Shown: positions 37,718 through 46,537, numbered from the stretch's first letter. The stretch: DNA of 64,000 nucleotides from CALBTQ01 sp036725605 (GCA_036725605.1 DAIMDW010000004.1:140497-204496), one strand, 5' to 3'. Notes: generated by a model from the sequence alone, not told the origin. Made by a program: numbers and translations.

Positions 37718-38868
37718 TCGCGGCACTGCTGATCGGCCTGTCGGCGGCCCTGTGGCCGGCGTGGGCGGGGCAGGGCCTGTTGTGCGTCGGCGAGCAGGAG
37801 ATGCATCCGCTCGGCGACGTGCTGCAGGTCGGCGAGGACGTGTATTTTCCCGCCGAGTCGCTGCTGACCGAGTTGGGCTGCTCGGTGTTCTGGCACACGA
37901 CCGGGCGGCGGTTGACGGTGCGCTACGAAAATCGGACCGCGATGGTTTCGCCTTACAGCCGCCTGGCGTTGGTCGACGGCAGGCAGATCCTGCTGACGCA
38001 AAGCCCGCGGTTCATCAACGGCCGGCTGTGCGTGCCGCAGTGCTTCGTCGAACGCGTGACGCCGCTGCTGCTCGGGCGCGAAGTAAAACTGTCGGCGCTG
38101 ACGCCCACCGCGCCCGAACCGCTGCCGGTGCGGCCGTTCGCGGAGTTGAAGCGGCGGCGGATGCTCAGTCTGCGCAAGATCGTGCTGGACGCCGGGCACG
38201 GCGGGCACGACCCCGGAGCGAAGAGTCCGCAGGGGCTGCGCGAAAAGGACATCAACCTGGCGATCACGCTGGCGCTGGCGGAAAAGCTGAAAAGCCAGAC
38301 CGACGTCGAGGTCGTGCTGACGCGCAACGACGACACGTTCATTCCGTTGCCCGGCCGCACGAACATCGCCAATCAATCGGGTGCGGACCTGTTCATGTCG
38401 ATGCACGCCAACGGCGCGTACAACCGCGGGGCAACGGGCTTCGAGGTGTACTTCCTTTCGGCGCAGGCGAGCGATGCGCGGGCGGCGGCGCTGGCCGCGT
38501 TCGAGAACGGCGAAAACGCGGCCGGGGCGGAAGCGGGCAACGACGGCGAGGAAGGCGGCGACCTGACGCAGATTCTGCGCGACATGTTCCGCACCGAAAA
38601 CCTGGCGGCGTCCGAACGGCTGGCGGTGGCGATTCAGGCGCGGCTGGACATCGCGATGAATATGGAAAACCGGGGGGTGAAGCAGGCGCCGTTTTTTGTG
38701 CTCTCCGGCGCGCAGATGCCGGCGGTGCTGGTCGAGGTGGGCTTCATGAGCAACTTCCGCGAGGCGGAAATTCTGAACAATCCGGAAACGCAGAAGATCA
38801 TCGTTTCGGCGCTGTACCAGGCGATCATCTATTACGATGCGGTGCGGGCGGCGTCCGACGGTTATTGA
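37696..38868 (+). CDS. N-acetylmuramoyl-L-alanine amidase (Amidase_3) with copper-amine-oxidase-like N-domain
   Basis: About 390 residues. No ATG fits; I choose TTG at 37696 since GAGGT lies about eight bases upstream and it gives the signal peptide SARRGIIAALL to PAWA. This overlaps the asparaginase gene by 22 bases. Residues 30-130 are a stalk domain with strand pattern YFPAESLLTELG, common before amidases. The catalytic domain has zinc His in DAGHGGHDPGA, Glu in REKDINLAI, His in MSMHANG, and catalytic Glu in VLVEVGFMSN. It cleaves peptidoglycan stem peptides during division or growth. An acidic insertion (GENAAGAEAGNDGEEGG) is unusual. Confidence 0.85.
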   Translation: MSARRGIIAALLIGLSAALWPAWAGQGLLCVGEQEMHPLGDVLQVGEDVYFPAESLLTELGCSVFWHTTGRRLTVRYENRTAMVSPYSRLALVDGRQILLTQSPRFINGRLCVPQCFVERVTPLLLGREVKLSALTPTAPEPLPVRPFAELKRRRMLSLRKIVLDAGHGGHDPGAKSPQGLREKDINLAITLALAEKLKSQTDVEVVLTRNDDTFIPLPGRTNIANQSGADLFMSMHANGAYNRGATGFEVYFLSAQASDARAAALAAFENGENAAGAEAGNDGEEGGDLTQILRDMFRTENLAASERLAVAIQARLDIAMNMENRGVKQAPFFVLSGAQMPAVLVEVGFMSNFREAEILNNPETQKIIVSALYQAIIYYDAVRAASDGY

Positions 38869-39851
38869 TTTTTTCCACGAACATTTTTTTTGTCGAGCGT
38901 GCCGACGAAGCCGCGAATGTGCTCGAGCAGCCATTTGATGTCGTCGTCGGCGAGGGTTTGCAGCACGGTCACCCGCCAGGAATTCCCGAACAGCACCAGG
39001 GCGTTGCCGCCGCGCAGGAGGCGATAGAGCGGCCAATTTTGCTGATCCTCTTCCTCTCCGTAAGGACCGACGTACCCGCCTTTGGGACGCCCGGTGATGC
39101 GGCGCGTGTTCATGACCGTGTCGCCCAACAGCGTCCGGATTTCGATATCGAGCGGCGTGAGAAAGACGCTCTGCTTGGACGGCATGGCGAACAGAACGTA
39201 AATGACCCAGGAGAACGACAGCGGCATGGCCAGGTACCAGGGCAGAATCGCGAAGAGGAAAACCGCCATCAGCAACATCATCACGAGCGATATAAGAAGA
39301 ACGTAGCCGCCCTTGGGATCCTGGGCGTTGAGTTCGTTCGAGGGCCTGATGCTCAACTGCACGCCGGGTTCGAGGTCGATTTTCACCAGGCCCGAGGGCG
39401 ACCTCTCGCGGATGCGGCAGTCGAACGTTTTCTGCTTGGGCTGGGGATCGCTACGCAGGGAGGCGGCGATGCGCGAAGCGAAGTCCGCATTGCGGAAAGA
39501 TTTGATAATCTTGGACTGGAAGAAATCATGTTCGGCTTTGTTCGTTTCAAGTGGTTGAGCTATGACGGGGGGCGCGGGCTCGACGACGGGCGGCACGGGC
39601 TCGACGACAGGCGGCGCGGGCTCGACGACAGGCGGCACGGGCTCGACGACGGGCGGAGCCGGCTCGATTGTCGAGCGGATTTCCACCGGCGATAATTTCA
39701 AGCCGGGATGGCGGAGGTAAAAGTCGTCCTCGTCCGGCGCGGACGCGGGGGCGGGCGACGGCGGCGACGCCTCCTTTTGCCGGCAGGCGGGGCACACCGG
39801 ATTGTCCCACGACCATTCGGGAAATTCATTTCCGCATTCACGGCAGCGCAT
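38862..39851 (-). CDS. Zinc-ribbon membrane protein with Pro-Val repeat linker (paralog 1)
   Basis: A 329-residue protein. The start at 39851 gives MRCRECGNEFPEWSW, as in its neighbour. The zinc ribbon is CRECG plus CPACR (residues 3-23). A linker of PAPPVVEPVPPVV-type repeats follows (about 60-95). Two close membrane helices sit at about 190-230, then a soluble PH-like beta domain. It overlaps the end of the amidase gene by seven bases. The family is unknown to me. It probably arose by duplication of the next gene. Confidence 0.65.
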   Translation of the reverse strand: MRCRECGNEFPEWSWDNPVCPACRQKEASPPSPAPASAPDEDDFYLRHPGLKLSPVEIRSTIEPAPPVVEPVPPVVEPAPPVVEPVPPVVEPAPPVIAQPLETNKAEHDFFQSKIIKSFRNADFASRIAASLRSDPQPKQKTFDCRIRERSPSGLVKIDLEPGVQLSIRPSNELNAQDPKGGYVLLISLVMMLLMAVFLFAILPWYLAMPLSFSWVIYVLFAMPSKQSVFLTPLDIEIRTLLGDTVMNTRRITGRPKGGYVGPYGEEEDQQNWPLYRLLRGGNALVLFGNSWRVTVLQTLADDDIKWLLEHIRGFVGTLDKKNVRGKNQ

Positions 39852-39923
39852 GGCGATTATCCCCATCCAAAAGTAATCGATAGATCATCGTAGCGGAAGC
39901 AAAGACGGACAACAAGCCGCCGC

Positions 39924-41180
39924 TCAGCGGTTGGCCTTGCGCACCTCGTGCCGGTGTTCGTCGATCGATTTGATGAACTTTTTTACGTGCGGCAGCAGCC
40001 ACTGGCGGTCGACGTCGGTGACCGCGGGCAGGATGACGCAACTCCAGGTCTGGCTTTGGATTTCCAGCATGCTGTTGCCCTGCAGCAGCCGGGCCGGGGA
40101 GAGCGAGAGGCCGTTTTTCGCCTGATTCGGTTTAAGCGCGGCGTTGTCGGGCCGGCCGGTGTAGTGGCGCGTTTTGATGATCATGGAGCCCAGCAGCGTT
40201 TCGATGTCCATGCCCTTGGGGGTCAGGAGAACGTTTTGTTTTTTCGGCAGGGAGCGCAACACGTAAACGACCAGGCCGCCGAGCAACAGGAACGTGATTG
40301 TGGGCGAGGCGAACAGGCTGATTATCCCGGCGGTGATAATGCCGCCGACGATGGTGGCGATCAGGCGAAGCATCGCGGCCGAATCCTCTCGCGGGCCTCC
40401 TTCGGTGACTTTGACCGACAGGTACGAGCCCGATTCGATGACGACCTTCACGCGGCCGGACGGCGCGTAGTCGCTGATCTTGCGCGTGGGCAGCGCTTTT
40501 TCCGACGGCGGTTCCGGTTTGCCGGAAGGATAAGCGGGTGGTTGGACGTGCAGATCAACCGGCGGCGTGTGCACCGGCGGGCCGATGGATCGACTCAGCG
40601 ACGGCGGTTCCGGCTTGTCCAGCCGGGGCGTCGTTTCGTATTTTTCGTCGGGCGGCGCCGGCGCGGGCTCGTGCTCGGCGGCTTCGTGTTCGATGATGTC
40701 GGTCAGGTTCACCGGCTCGGGTTTATAGAATTCGCCTTCGACCTTGGTTTCGTTTTCCCAGACGGGCTTGAATTCCATGCGTTCGAGTGTGGAGATTTTC
40801 GTTTCGGCCTTGGGCTTGTTGCGGCGCGCAATCTCTTCGGCCGCTTTGATCTCGGCGATTGTTTGCGGCGGTTCGAAGATGGGCTCTTCGCTTTCGTGAC
40901 GCCGCGGGATCTCGACCGGCGGCGGCAGGGTCTGCTCGAAGTGCGCGGATTCACGATGCGCGGTGATCGGCTTGCTCAGTTCGCTGTCGGCATGGCCGAT
41001 GTTGATTTTCAGATCGGGATGGCGTTGGTAGAAATCGTCGGCATCGACGTTCTCCCGCACCGATTCGACATTCCGTCGGCGCGCCGGCGCTTCGGTTTTT
41101 TCCTTGTTGAGACACTGCGGACAGATGGGATTCTCCCACGACCATTCCGGAAATTCCCGGCCACACTCCCGACAGCGCAT
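39924..41180 (-). CDS. Zinc-ribbon membrane protein (paralog 2)
   Basis: A 418-residue protein with the same plan as paralog 1: zinc ribbon (CRECG and CPQC, with EFPEWSWENP between), a longer Pro/Glu-rich linker with no membrane segment, a pair of helices (about 275-310), and a C-terminal domain with LLTPKGMDIETLLGS matching LTPLDIEIRTLLGD in paralog 1. The same-strand 72-base spacing suggests co-transcription. Function is unknown; a cytosolic zinc ribbon joined to a membrane hairpin suggests a sensor or scaffold. Confidence 0.65.
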   Translation of the reverse strand: MRCRECGREFPEWSWENPICPQCLNKEKTEAPARRRNVESVRENVDADDFYQRHPDLKINIGHADSELSKPITAHRESAHFEQTLPPPVEIPRRHESEEPIFEPPQTIAEIKAAEEIARRNKPKAETKISTLERMEFKPVWENETKVEGEFYKPEPVNLTDIIEHEAAEHEPAPAPPDEKYETTPRLDKPEPPSLSRSIGPPVHTPPVDLHVQPPAYPSGKPEPPSEKALPTRKISDYAPSGRVKVVIESGSYLSVKVTEGGPREDSAAMLRLIATIVGGIITAGIISLFASPTITFLLLGGLVVYVLRSLPKKQNVLLTPKGMDIETLLGSMIIKTRHYTGRPDNAALKPNQAKNGLSLSPARLLQGNSMLEIQSQTWSCVILPAVTDVDRQWLLPHVKKFIKSIDEHRHEVRKANR

Positions 41181-41318
41181 TGGGCCTCCACATGCAGAAC
41201 TGAATGATAGATGGATAATTTTATTTTATTGGATCCTCAATGGCAATGCAGCATGGCTTGAGCGCGGCGAGCGGCGGGTTATACTGTTGCCGGCAACAAA
41301 TTGGAGAATCCGCAAGCG

Positions 41319-42386
41319 ATGAAAAAAACGATTCTCGCGATATGCGCGGCGCTGGTGGTGTCGGCGTCGGCGGCCGGCTGCCAACGGGAGGCGGCGGGGC
41401 CGACGATGACGGTGATTTTCGTCGGCGACACGGGCCTGGGCGATCAGGCGGTGGAGTTCGTCGAGCAATACGGGTTGGAAAAATCGTTCGAGAAAATCCG
41501 CGACGCGCTGCAGGCCGACTTCATCATCGGCAACGCCGAAACGCCGATCGCCGCGGCCGACGTGCCGTTGCGCGAAGGCGAACCGTGGCATCCCAAGCAG
41601 GTGCCCGAGACGGCGGCGGTCTATAAAAAAGAAGGCTTCAGCGCGTTCAGCCTGGCCAACAACCACGCGCTGGATTTCGGCGTCGAGGGGCTGCGGCAGA
41701 CGATCGCCAATCTGCGCGCGCAGGGCATTAACACTTACGGGGCGGGGATGAGCGAGGCCGAGGCGCGCCGACCGCTGATCTTGGAAAAGAACGGCATCCG
41801 CGTCGGCGTACTTGGTTATTTTCATTATCGCCAGAAGTACATCGCCAAGGAGATGTGGTACGCCGAAGGCGACAAGCCGGGCGTGGCGGGAATGAGCAAA
41901 AAGAATCTGCGCGACGACATCGCGGCGCTCAAGGGCAAGGTGGACACGGTCGTGGTGACGCCGCATTGGGGCGAGAATTATGTGAAACTCAAGGACAAGC
42001 AGAAGCGGCTGGCCCAGGGCGCGGTCACGGTGGGCGCGGATTTGATCATCGGCCACGGGCCGCACATGGCGCACCCGGTGGTGATGATCGACGAGACGCC
42101 GGTGTTGTATTCGGTCGGCAATTTCATCTGGCACAGCAAGGGGCTGTACAAGAAATTCAAGGTCGAGAAGTACGCTTATGCGCTGGTGACCAAGGTGGTG
42201 TTCGACAAGCACGGCGCGCGGGAGATCGTCTTCACGCCGTACCACAACGACAACCGCAAGGTGAAGTTCATTCCGCAACCGGTCGACGCGGCGCGGGCCA
42301 AGGCGCTGTTCGACGAACTGCTGGCGCCGGTCGGGAAACACTGGAAGATGAACGGGGCGAGCGCGGTGTTCACCGTGCCGCGTTGA
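41319..42386 (+). CDS. CapA-family lipoprotein (metallophosphatase-like)
   Basis: A 355-residue protein. The ATG at 41319 follows GGAG. The signal peptide ends in a lipobox (Ala-Ala-Gly-Cys). The CapA/PGA_cap fold shows VGDTGLGD, GNAETPI, SLANNHALDFG, VVTPHWGENY, GHGPH and SVGNFIWH, all usual metal-site positions of this calcineurin-like group. Relatives act in poly-gamma-glutamate or polysaccharide export, though most have no proven substrate. The P1 peptidase follows after 14 bases. Confidence 0.85.
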   Translation: MKKTILAICAALVVSASAAGCQREAAGPTMTVIFVGDTGLGDQAVEFVEQYGLEKSFEKIRDALQADFIIGNAETPIAAADVPLREGEPWHPKQVPETAAVYKKEGFSAFSLANNHALDFGVEGLRQTIANLRAQGINTYGAGMSEAEARRPLILEKNGIRVGVLGYFHYRQKYIAKEMWYAEGDKPGVAGMSKKNLRDDIAALKGKVDTVVVTPHWGENYVKLKDKQKRLAQGAVTVGADLIIGHGPHMAHPVVMIDETPVLYSVGNFIWHSKGLYKKFKVEKYAYALVTKVVFDKHGAREIVFTPYHNDNRKVKFIPQPVDAARAKALFDELLAPVGKHWKMNGASAVFTVPR

Positions 42387-42400
42387 GCGAAGGAGAGACG

Positions 42401-43357
42401 ATGCCGGGGAAGATCACCGATGTGCCGGGCCTGCTGGTGGGCAATGCCGAGGATGAATCCGGCCGCACGGGCGTGACGGTCGTGTTGTGCGCGCCGCCGG
42501 CGGTGGGCGCGCTGGACCGGCGCGGCTCGGCGGCGAGTACGCGGCAATGCGATTCGCTGTATCCGGACCACATGCTCTCGCGCGTGGACGCGATCGTGCT
42601 GGCCGGGGGCAGCGCCTTCGGGCTGGGCTGCAGCAACGGCGTGATGGACGAACTGTCCGCGCGTGGCGTCGGCATGCCCACGCCCTACGGGACGATTCCG
42701 ATCGTGCCGACGGCGGTGATTTTCGACATCGGCATCGGCCGGAGCGCAGCGGCCCCGACGATCGAGATGGCGCGGGCGGCGACGAAAAACGCGGCGACGG
42801 ATTTCGCCGAAGGCAGCGCGGGCGCGGGCTACGGCGCGACGATCGGCAAGCTGCTGGGCGTAAAAAGCGCGATGAAAGGCGGCCTGGGCACGGCGGCGCG
42901 GCAGGGCGAGAAGGGATTGATCGTCGGCGCGCTCGCGGTGGTCAACGCGTGGGGCGACATCGTGGAAACGGAAAACGGGGCGATCATCGGCGGCGCGCGC
43001 AATCCGGACAAGCCGGGCGAGTTTCTGGACACGGCGAAGCTGCTGGGCCAGGGCAAGGCGCGGCCGGCTTCGTCCTTCGAGCAAAACACCGTGCTGGCGG
43101 TCGTGGCGACCAACGCGAAGCTGGATAAAATCGGCTGCGGGCTGATCGCGCGCATGGCGCAAACGGGGATGGCGCGGGCGATCCGGCCGTGCCACAGCCC
43201 GTTCGACGGCGACCTGGTGTTCGCGCTCAGTTGCGGCGAATTGTCGGCCGATCCGGTGGCGGTGGGGCAGATGGCGGCCGATGCGCTGGCCGAGGCGATT
43301 CAGCGCGGCGTGCGTCTGGCCGACGGCTGGGGGTTGCTGCCGGACGCGCGGGGGTGA
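42401..43357 (+). CDS. P1-family peptidase (DmpA / S58-like)
   Basis: A 318-residue protein with AGGSAFGL near residue 68, GAGYGATIGK, and a late Asn-Thr (QNTVLAVVATN) where DmpA-type proteins self-cleave before the nucleophile (here Thr rather than Ser). These are N-terminal nucleophile aminopeptidases or homologues of unknown role. GGAGAG lies before the ATG. It probably forms a two-gene operon with the CapA-like gene and ends seven bases from a convergent gene. Confidence 0.82.
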   Translation: MPGKITDVPGLLVGNAEDESGRTGVTVVLCAPPAVGALDRRGSAASTRQCDSLYPDHMLSRVDAIVLAGGSAFGLGCSNGVMDELSARGVGMPTPYGTIPIVPTAVIFDIGIGRSAAAPTIEMARAATKNAATDFAEGSAGAGYGATIGKLLGVKSAMKGGLGTAARQGEKGLIVGALAVVNAWGDIVETENGAIIGGARNPDKPGEFLDTAKLLGQGKARPASSFEQNTVLAVVATNAKLDKIGCGLIARMAQTGMARAIRPCHSPFDGDLVFALSCGELSADPVAVGQMAADALAEAIQRGVRLADGWGLLPDARG

Positions 43358-43363
43358 TGGCGA

Positions 43364-43789
43364 CTAGTTGTTTTTCGCTCGGTTCGTGCGGGCGCTCAAC
43401 CACAGCGCCAACAGGCCAATGGCGAGCATGACGGCGGTCAAGGCCTGTCCGGTGCGGTGTGGCGAAACGGTGCAGCCGCCACTGTCATCGTTGTTGTCGT
43501 TGTCGTCGTCCGATGTTTCATTATCGATGGCGGAACAAATGCACTCCTTGCTTGCCTCGCAGTCATAGAAATCAAGGCAATCGAAGTTAATGTCCTCTTC
43601 ATTACTTCTACAATAGTATAAGCAATTTCCATCAATACAGCCGGCGTTGCATAGGTCGAACAAGTAGCAAAAGTTCTCGCAATCATCGGAAGAGGGATTG
43701 GGAGTATCGTCATCGTCGACAGAGTCAGCGAACGCAATAACCGGCAATAGAAGCGTCAATGCCGCCAGAAAAAAAGATAATTTCTTCAT
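43364..43789 (-). CDS. Secreted ten-cysteine protein with C-terminal sorting anchor (paralog A)
   Basis: A 141-residue protein. The ATG at 43789 gives a signal peptide ending VIAFA. The mature part has ten cysteines in the order Cx3Cx5Cx3Cx4Cx3Cx10Cx5Cx5CxC, an acidic Asp/Asn linker, then Gly-Gly-Cys, a hydrophobic helix (ALTAVMLAIGLLALWL) and a basic tail (SARTNRAKNN). It should be exported, disulfide-bonded and anchored or released by a sorting peptidase. It lies five bases downstream of its paralog B. Confidence 0.75.
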   Translation of the reverse strand: MKKLSFFLAALTLLLPVIAFADSVDDDDTPNPSSDDCENFCYLFDLCNAGCIDGNCLYYCRSNEEDINFDCLDFYDCEASKECICSAIDNETSDDDNDNNDDSGGCTVSPHRTGQALTAVMLAIGLLALWLSARTNRAKNN

Positions 43790-43794
43790 GATAG

Positions 43795-44190
43795 TTACTT
43801 CTCCGATTTTTTGGTTTTGCCGATGCTCAACCACAAGGCCAGCAGGCCGACGGCGAGCATGAGGAAGGTCAGCGCCGAACCGGTTTCGCTGTGGGAGACA
43901 TCGCAGCCGCCGTCATCATCATCGTCGACTTCGGCCGCGCAAAGACATTTTTCCAATTCGTCGCAATTTTCCGCGTCCAGGCAAGCGGCGGTGGCAATGG
44001 TCGGGCCGGCACAAAACGAATCGCAATCGCCGTGGTAACATTCCGACCGGCAAAATTCGGCGGCGTCGCAGATGTCCTGGCAATCGTGTCCCTCGAAATA
44101 TTCGGTGTCGTCGTCGGGGGCGTAATCGGCGAATAATAGAGAGGGGAAAACAAGAAGGGCCACGGCCGACACAAGCAAAATTTTCTCCAT
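43795..44190 (-). CDS. Secreted ten-cysteine protein with C-terminal sorting anchor (paralog B)
   Basis: A 131-residue protein starting at 44190 behind GGAG. After the signal peptide (LLFA) it has ten cysteines with the same spacing as paralog A except nine rather than ten residues in the central gap. An Asp-rich linker, Gly-Gly-Cys, helix ALTFLMLAVGLLALWL and tail SIGKTKKSEK follow. Tandem duplication is clear. The fold resembles small Cys-rich modules repeated in larger delta-proteobacterial surface proteins, but I cannot name it. Confidence 0.75.
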   Translation of the reverse strand: MEKILLVSAVALLVFPSLLFADYAPDDDTEYFEGHDCQDICDAAEFCRSECYHGDCDSFCAGPTIATAACLDAENCDELEKCLCAAEVDDDDDGGCDVSHSETGSALTFLMLAVGLLALWLSIGKTKKSEK

Positions 44191-44444
44191 GAACAGACTC
44201 CGCGGCAGCAGGCGCCAAATCCTCATCAGATAAAATCCTAGCAGGCGGGAGGGCGGATGGCAAGAAGTTCTGCAAATTATTTGTTGTGTAGTGTAATTCG
44301 TTGTGATTCAAAGGATTTAGCGCAAAGCAACCACGGGCCAGGGGCTGAAAAATTTCATTCGCCGGGAAAAGACGTTGTTGCCGGCGGAGAAATTGGTATA
44401 CTTTGGACTTGGAAATATCGCTTTTGGGGGTGAATGGGAGGCGC

Positions 44445-45515
44445 ATGTCCACGCCGGAAACCGAAGCGCAAGCGCGCGGCAGTCAATTTTTCCCCATCAT
44501 TTATGGTTTGATTCACGCATTGGTCGACGCCACGACGGTGGCGGTGATTTTTCAGACGCGCTCGTTTCATCATCTGGATCGGTCGGCGGGCATTTTCCTG
44601 ATCCTTGCCTACGATCTACTGGCGTTCGCCGGGCAGACGCCGTTGGGCTGGCTGCTGGACCGGCTGCGGCTGTGGCGCGGGACGGCCGTCGGGGGGATCA
44701 TCATCTGCGCGGCGGCGATGGCCAGCGTGCGCGTCGATCCGCTGACGGCGATGATCCTGGCCAGCATCGGCAACGCGGCGTTTCACGTGGGCGGCGGCGC
44801 GCTGGTGCTGCACGCGGACCCCGGCCGGGCGACGCCGGCGGGGATTTTCGTTGCGCCAGGCGCGTTGGGACTGGCGCTGGGCGTTTACTTCGGTAAAGGC
44901 GGACCGCTGCCTGCCTGGCCCTACTATTTGCTGTTGGGATTGGCCGTGGTTGCGGCCCTGTGGACGCGCGCGCCGGAGGTCGAAAAAACCAAACTGCCGA
45001 AACCGGACATCGATAAACCGTTGTTGATTGTGTTGCTGTTGCTGTTTTCGATCGTCGTGCGCTCGCTGGTGGGCAAGGCCGGCGGGTACGCGCTGCCCAA
45101 GGAGACGGCGGTGTTGTTCGGCGTAGCGGCGGCCGGTTTTGCGGGCAAGGCGCTCGGCGGGATTCTGTCCGACCGCTTCGGGTGGATAAAAATCAGCGTG
45201 GGCGCGTTGCTGGTATCCGCGCCGCTGCTGGCCTTCGGCAAGGTCAACGTGCCGATGATCGTGGTGGGATTGTTTATCTTTCAGATGACCATGCCGGTAA
45301 CGTTGGTGGCGGTGTATTCGTTGATGCCCGGCCGGCCGGGATTGGCGTTCGGCTTGAATTGCCTGGCGTATATCGCCGGGTTCTTTGTAACCAAGATCCG
45401 AGGGGTCAGGGGATTTTACGATCCGTATGTTTTCCTTGCGCTCATTTTGCTGTCGGCGGCGGCGGTGTATCTAGGGCTGCGCCCGTTGCGGGACAAGGTG
45501 CGGATGCGGTTTTAA
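44445..45515 (+). CDS. MFS-type transporter
   Basis: A 356-residue protein with about ten to eleven membrane helices in two halves. The ATG at 44445 follows GGGAGG. The loop between helices 2 and 3 has GWLLDRLRLWRG, an MFS-like motif, and the second half repeats it as GGILSDRFGWIK. It is shorter than most MFS carriers. Substrate is unknown. It is the last host gene before the prophage. About 250 bases upstream (44191-44444) hold no obvious gene. Confidence 0.7.
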   Translation: MSTPETEAQARGSQFFPIIYGLIHALVDATTVAVIFQTRSFHHLDRSAGIFLILAYDLLAFAGQTPLGWLLDRLRLWRGTAVGGIIICAAAMASVRVDPLTAMILASIGNAAFHVGGGALVLHADPGRATPAGIFVAPGALGLALGVYFGKGGPLPAWPYYLLLGLAVVAALWTRAPEVEKTKLPKPDIDKPLLIVLLLLFSIVVRSLVGKAGGYALPKETAVLFGVAAAGFAGKALGGILSDRFGWIKISVGALLVSAPLLAFGKVNVPMIVVGLFIFQMTMPVTLVAVYSLMPGRPGLAFGLNCLAYIAGFFVTKIRGVRGFYDPYVFLALILLSAAAVYLGLRPLRDKVRMRF

Positions 45516-45517
45516 TG

Positions 45518-45545
45518 ACCATTTTCGTAACGCGACGAAAATGGT
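45518..45545. terminator. Inverted repeat between host transporter and prophage repressor
   Basis: ACCATTTTCG (45518-45527) pairs with CGAAAATGGT (45536-45545), starting right after the transporter stop. It lies between convergent genes and may terminate both, though no T-run follows. It also lies at the apparent left prophage border. Confidence 0.45.
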
Positions 45546-45558
45546 TGCCGTCCCACTC

Positions 45559-46293
45559 TCACCCCGCCGGGCGTCCCCACCACCACAGGACACTGCCGAT
45601 GATGCAGTCGTCGATGTTGTCGCCCTGAAAGAGCAGGAGGCTGTCGGCGGCGAGGGTTTCCTTGTTTTCGGGCAGGCCCATCACCAGGTCTTTGCTTACT
45701 ACCTTGCACCATTTTATCGAGGCGCCGTCGCCCTGGCGGAAGGCGACCATCTTGCCGTCGAGCTGCTTGGGATTGCGGCGGCCGTGATCGATGGCGACGA
45801 TCGAGCCGTCGGTGAGGATCGGCGACATGGAATCGCCGCGCACGCGCACGCAGGTGACGTTCTCGGGGTGCGGGCACCAGTCGGCGTGGATCAGCGCGTA
45901 GTCTTCGATGTCGTCGGCGTTCACGCGACGCGGGCTGCCGCCGGCGATGGCGTCGGCCAACAGCGGCACGGTGACGAAACGATCGCGGCGGACCTCTTCG
46001 GCGACGAAGGCGGCGCTCTCCTTTTTGCGTGGCGCGGGCACCTGGGGCGCGGCGACGCCGAGGGTGACCGGGCCGCGGGTGCGGTGTTCACCAGTGAGCA
46101 GCCAGAGCGGATCGATGCCGAAGGTCGTCCACATCGCTTCGAGCGATTTGGCGCCGGGCAGCCGCTCGCCGGTCAGCCAGTTGAAAACGGCCTGGTGATT
46201 GGTTTGGATGTCGGCGGCGAAACGGCGCACGACGCCCTCGCTATGGCGCTCGATCATCATGCGCAGCCTCTCGGCGAAGCCCTTGTTTTTCAT
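45559..46293 (-). CDS. Phage repressor with helix-turn-helix and S24 self-cleavage domain
   Basis: A 244-residue CI/C2-like repressor. The start at 46293 follows GGAAGG. The N-terminal domain (about 1-70) is an XRE-type helix-turn-helix with FNWLTGERLPGAKSLE. The C-terminal S24 domain has the Ala117-Gly118 cleavage site (AIAGG), Ser155 (GDSMSPIL) and general-base Lys194 (SIKWC). RecA-stimulated autocleavage would induce the prophage after DNA damage. It is transcribed leftward, away from the early genes. Confidence 0.9.
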   Translation of the reverse strand: MKNKGFAERLRMMIERHSEGVVRRFAADIQTNHQAVFNWLTGERLPGAKSLEAMWTTFGIDPLWLLTGEHRTRGPVTLGVAAPQVPAPRKKESAAFVAEEVRRDRFVTVPLLADAIAGGSPRRVNADDIEDYALIHADWCPHPENVTCVRVRGDSMSPILTDGSIVAIDHGRRNPKQLDGKMVAFRQGDGASIKWCKVVSKDLVMGLPENKETLAADSLLLFQGDNIDDCIIGSVLWWWGRPAG

Positions 46294-46307
46294 CCGGTTA
46301 CCTTCCA

Positions 46308-46359
46308 TGTCTACATTTATATAATTTATATTGACTACTGTCTACTAATTTTATATATT
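46308..46359. promoter_or_regulatory. Overlapping divergent phage promoters with operator repeats
   Basis: Rightward: TTGACT (46331-46336), 17 bases, TATATT (46354-46359). Leftward: TAGACA (46344-46339), 17 bases, TATAAA (46321-46316), giving a very short leader to the repressor. The 7-mer TGTCTAC occurs at 46308-46314 and 46339-46345, 31 bases apart. It overlaps the leftward -35 and the rightward spacer, as expected for repressor operators. Confidence 0.75.
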
Positions 46360-46537
46360 GTCGCCCGGACAATCGGGGACCCGGGGGTGCTGCAAAATTA
46401 TAACAGACGGATACGGAACACAGGCCCGATCCGAGTTAATAAAGCATTGGGCGAAATTTACAAGGCTCAGGTTATTTATCGGCGATAATTGGAGAATCGC
46501 GGGCGCCGTTTCGGAAGCGGCGCCGGGAGGAAACATT

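Noticed and set aside
45400..45560. tRNA gene or attachment core at the prophage left border
   Set aside because: No tRNA-like cloverleaf is seen, and with the right border outside the window no direct repeat can be tested.
45559..46293. Host LexA repressor
   Set aside because: The N-terminal domain is an XRE-type helix-turn-helix rather than the LexA winged helix, and the gene faces phage early genes.
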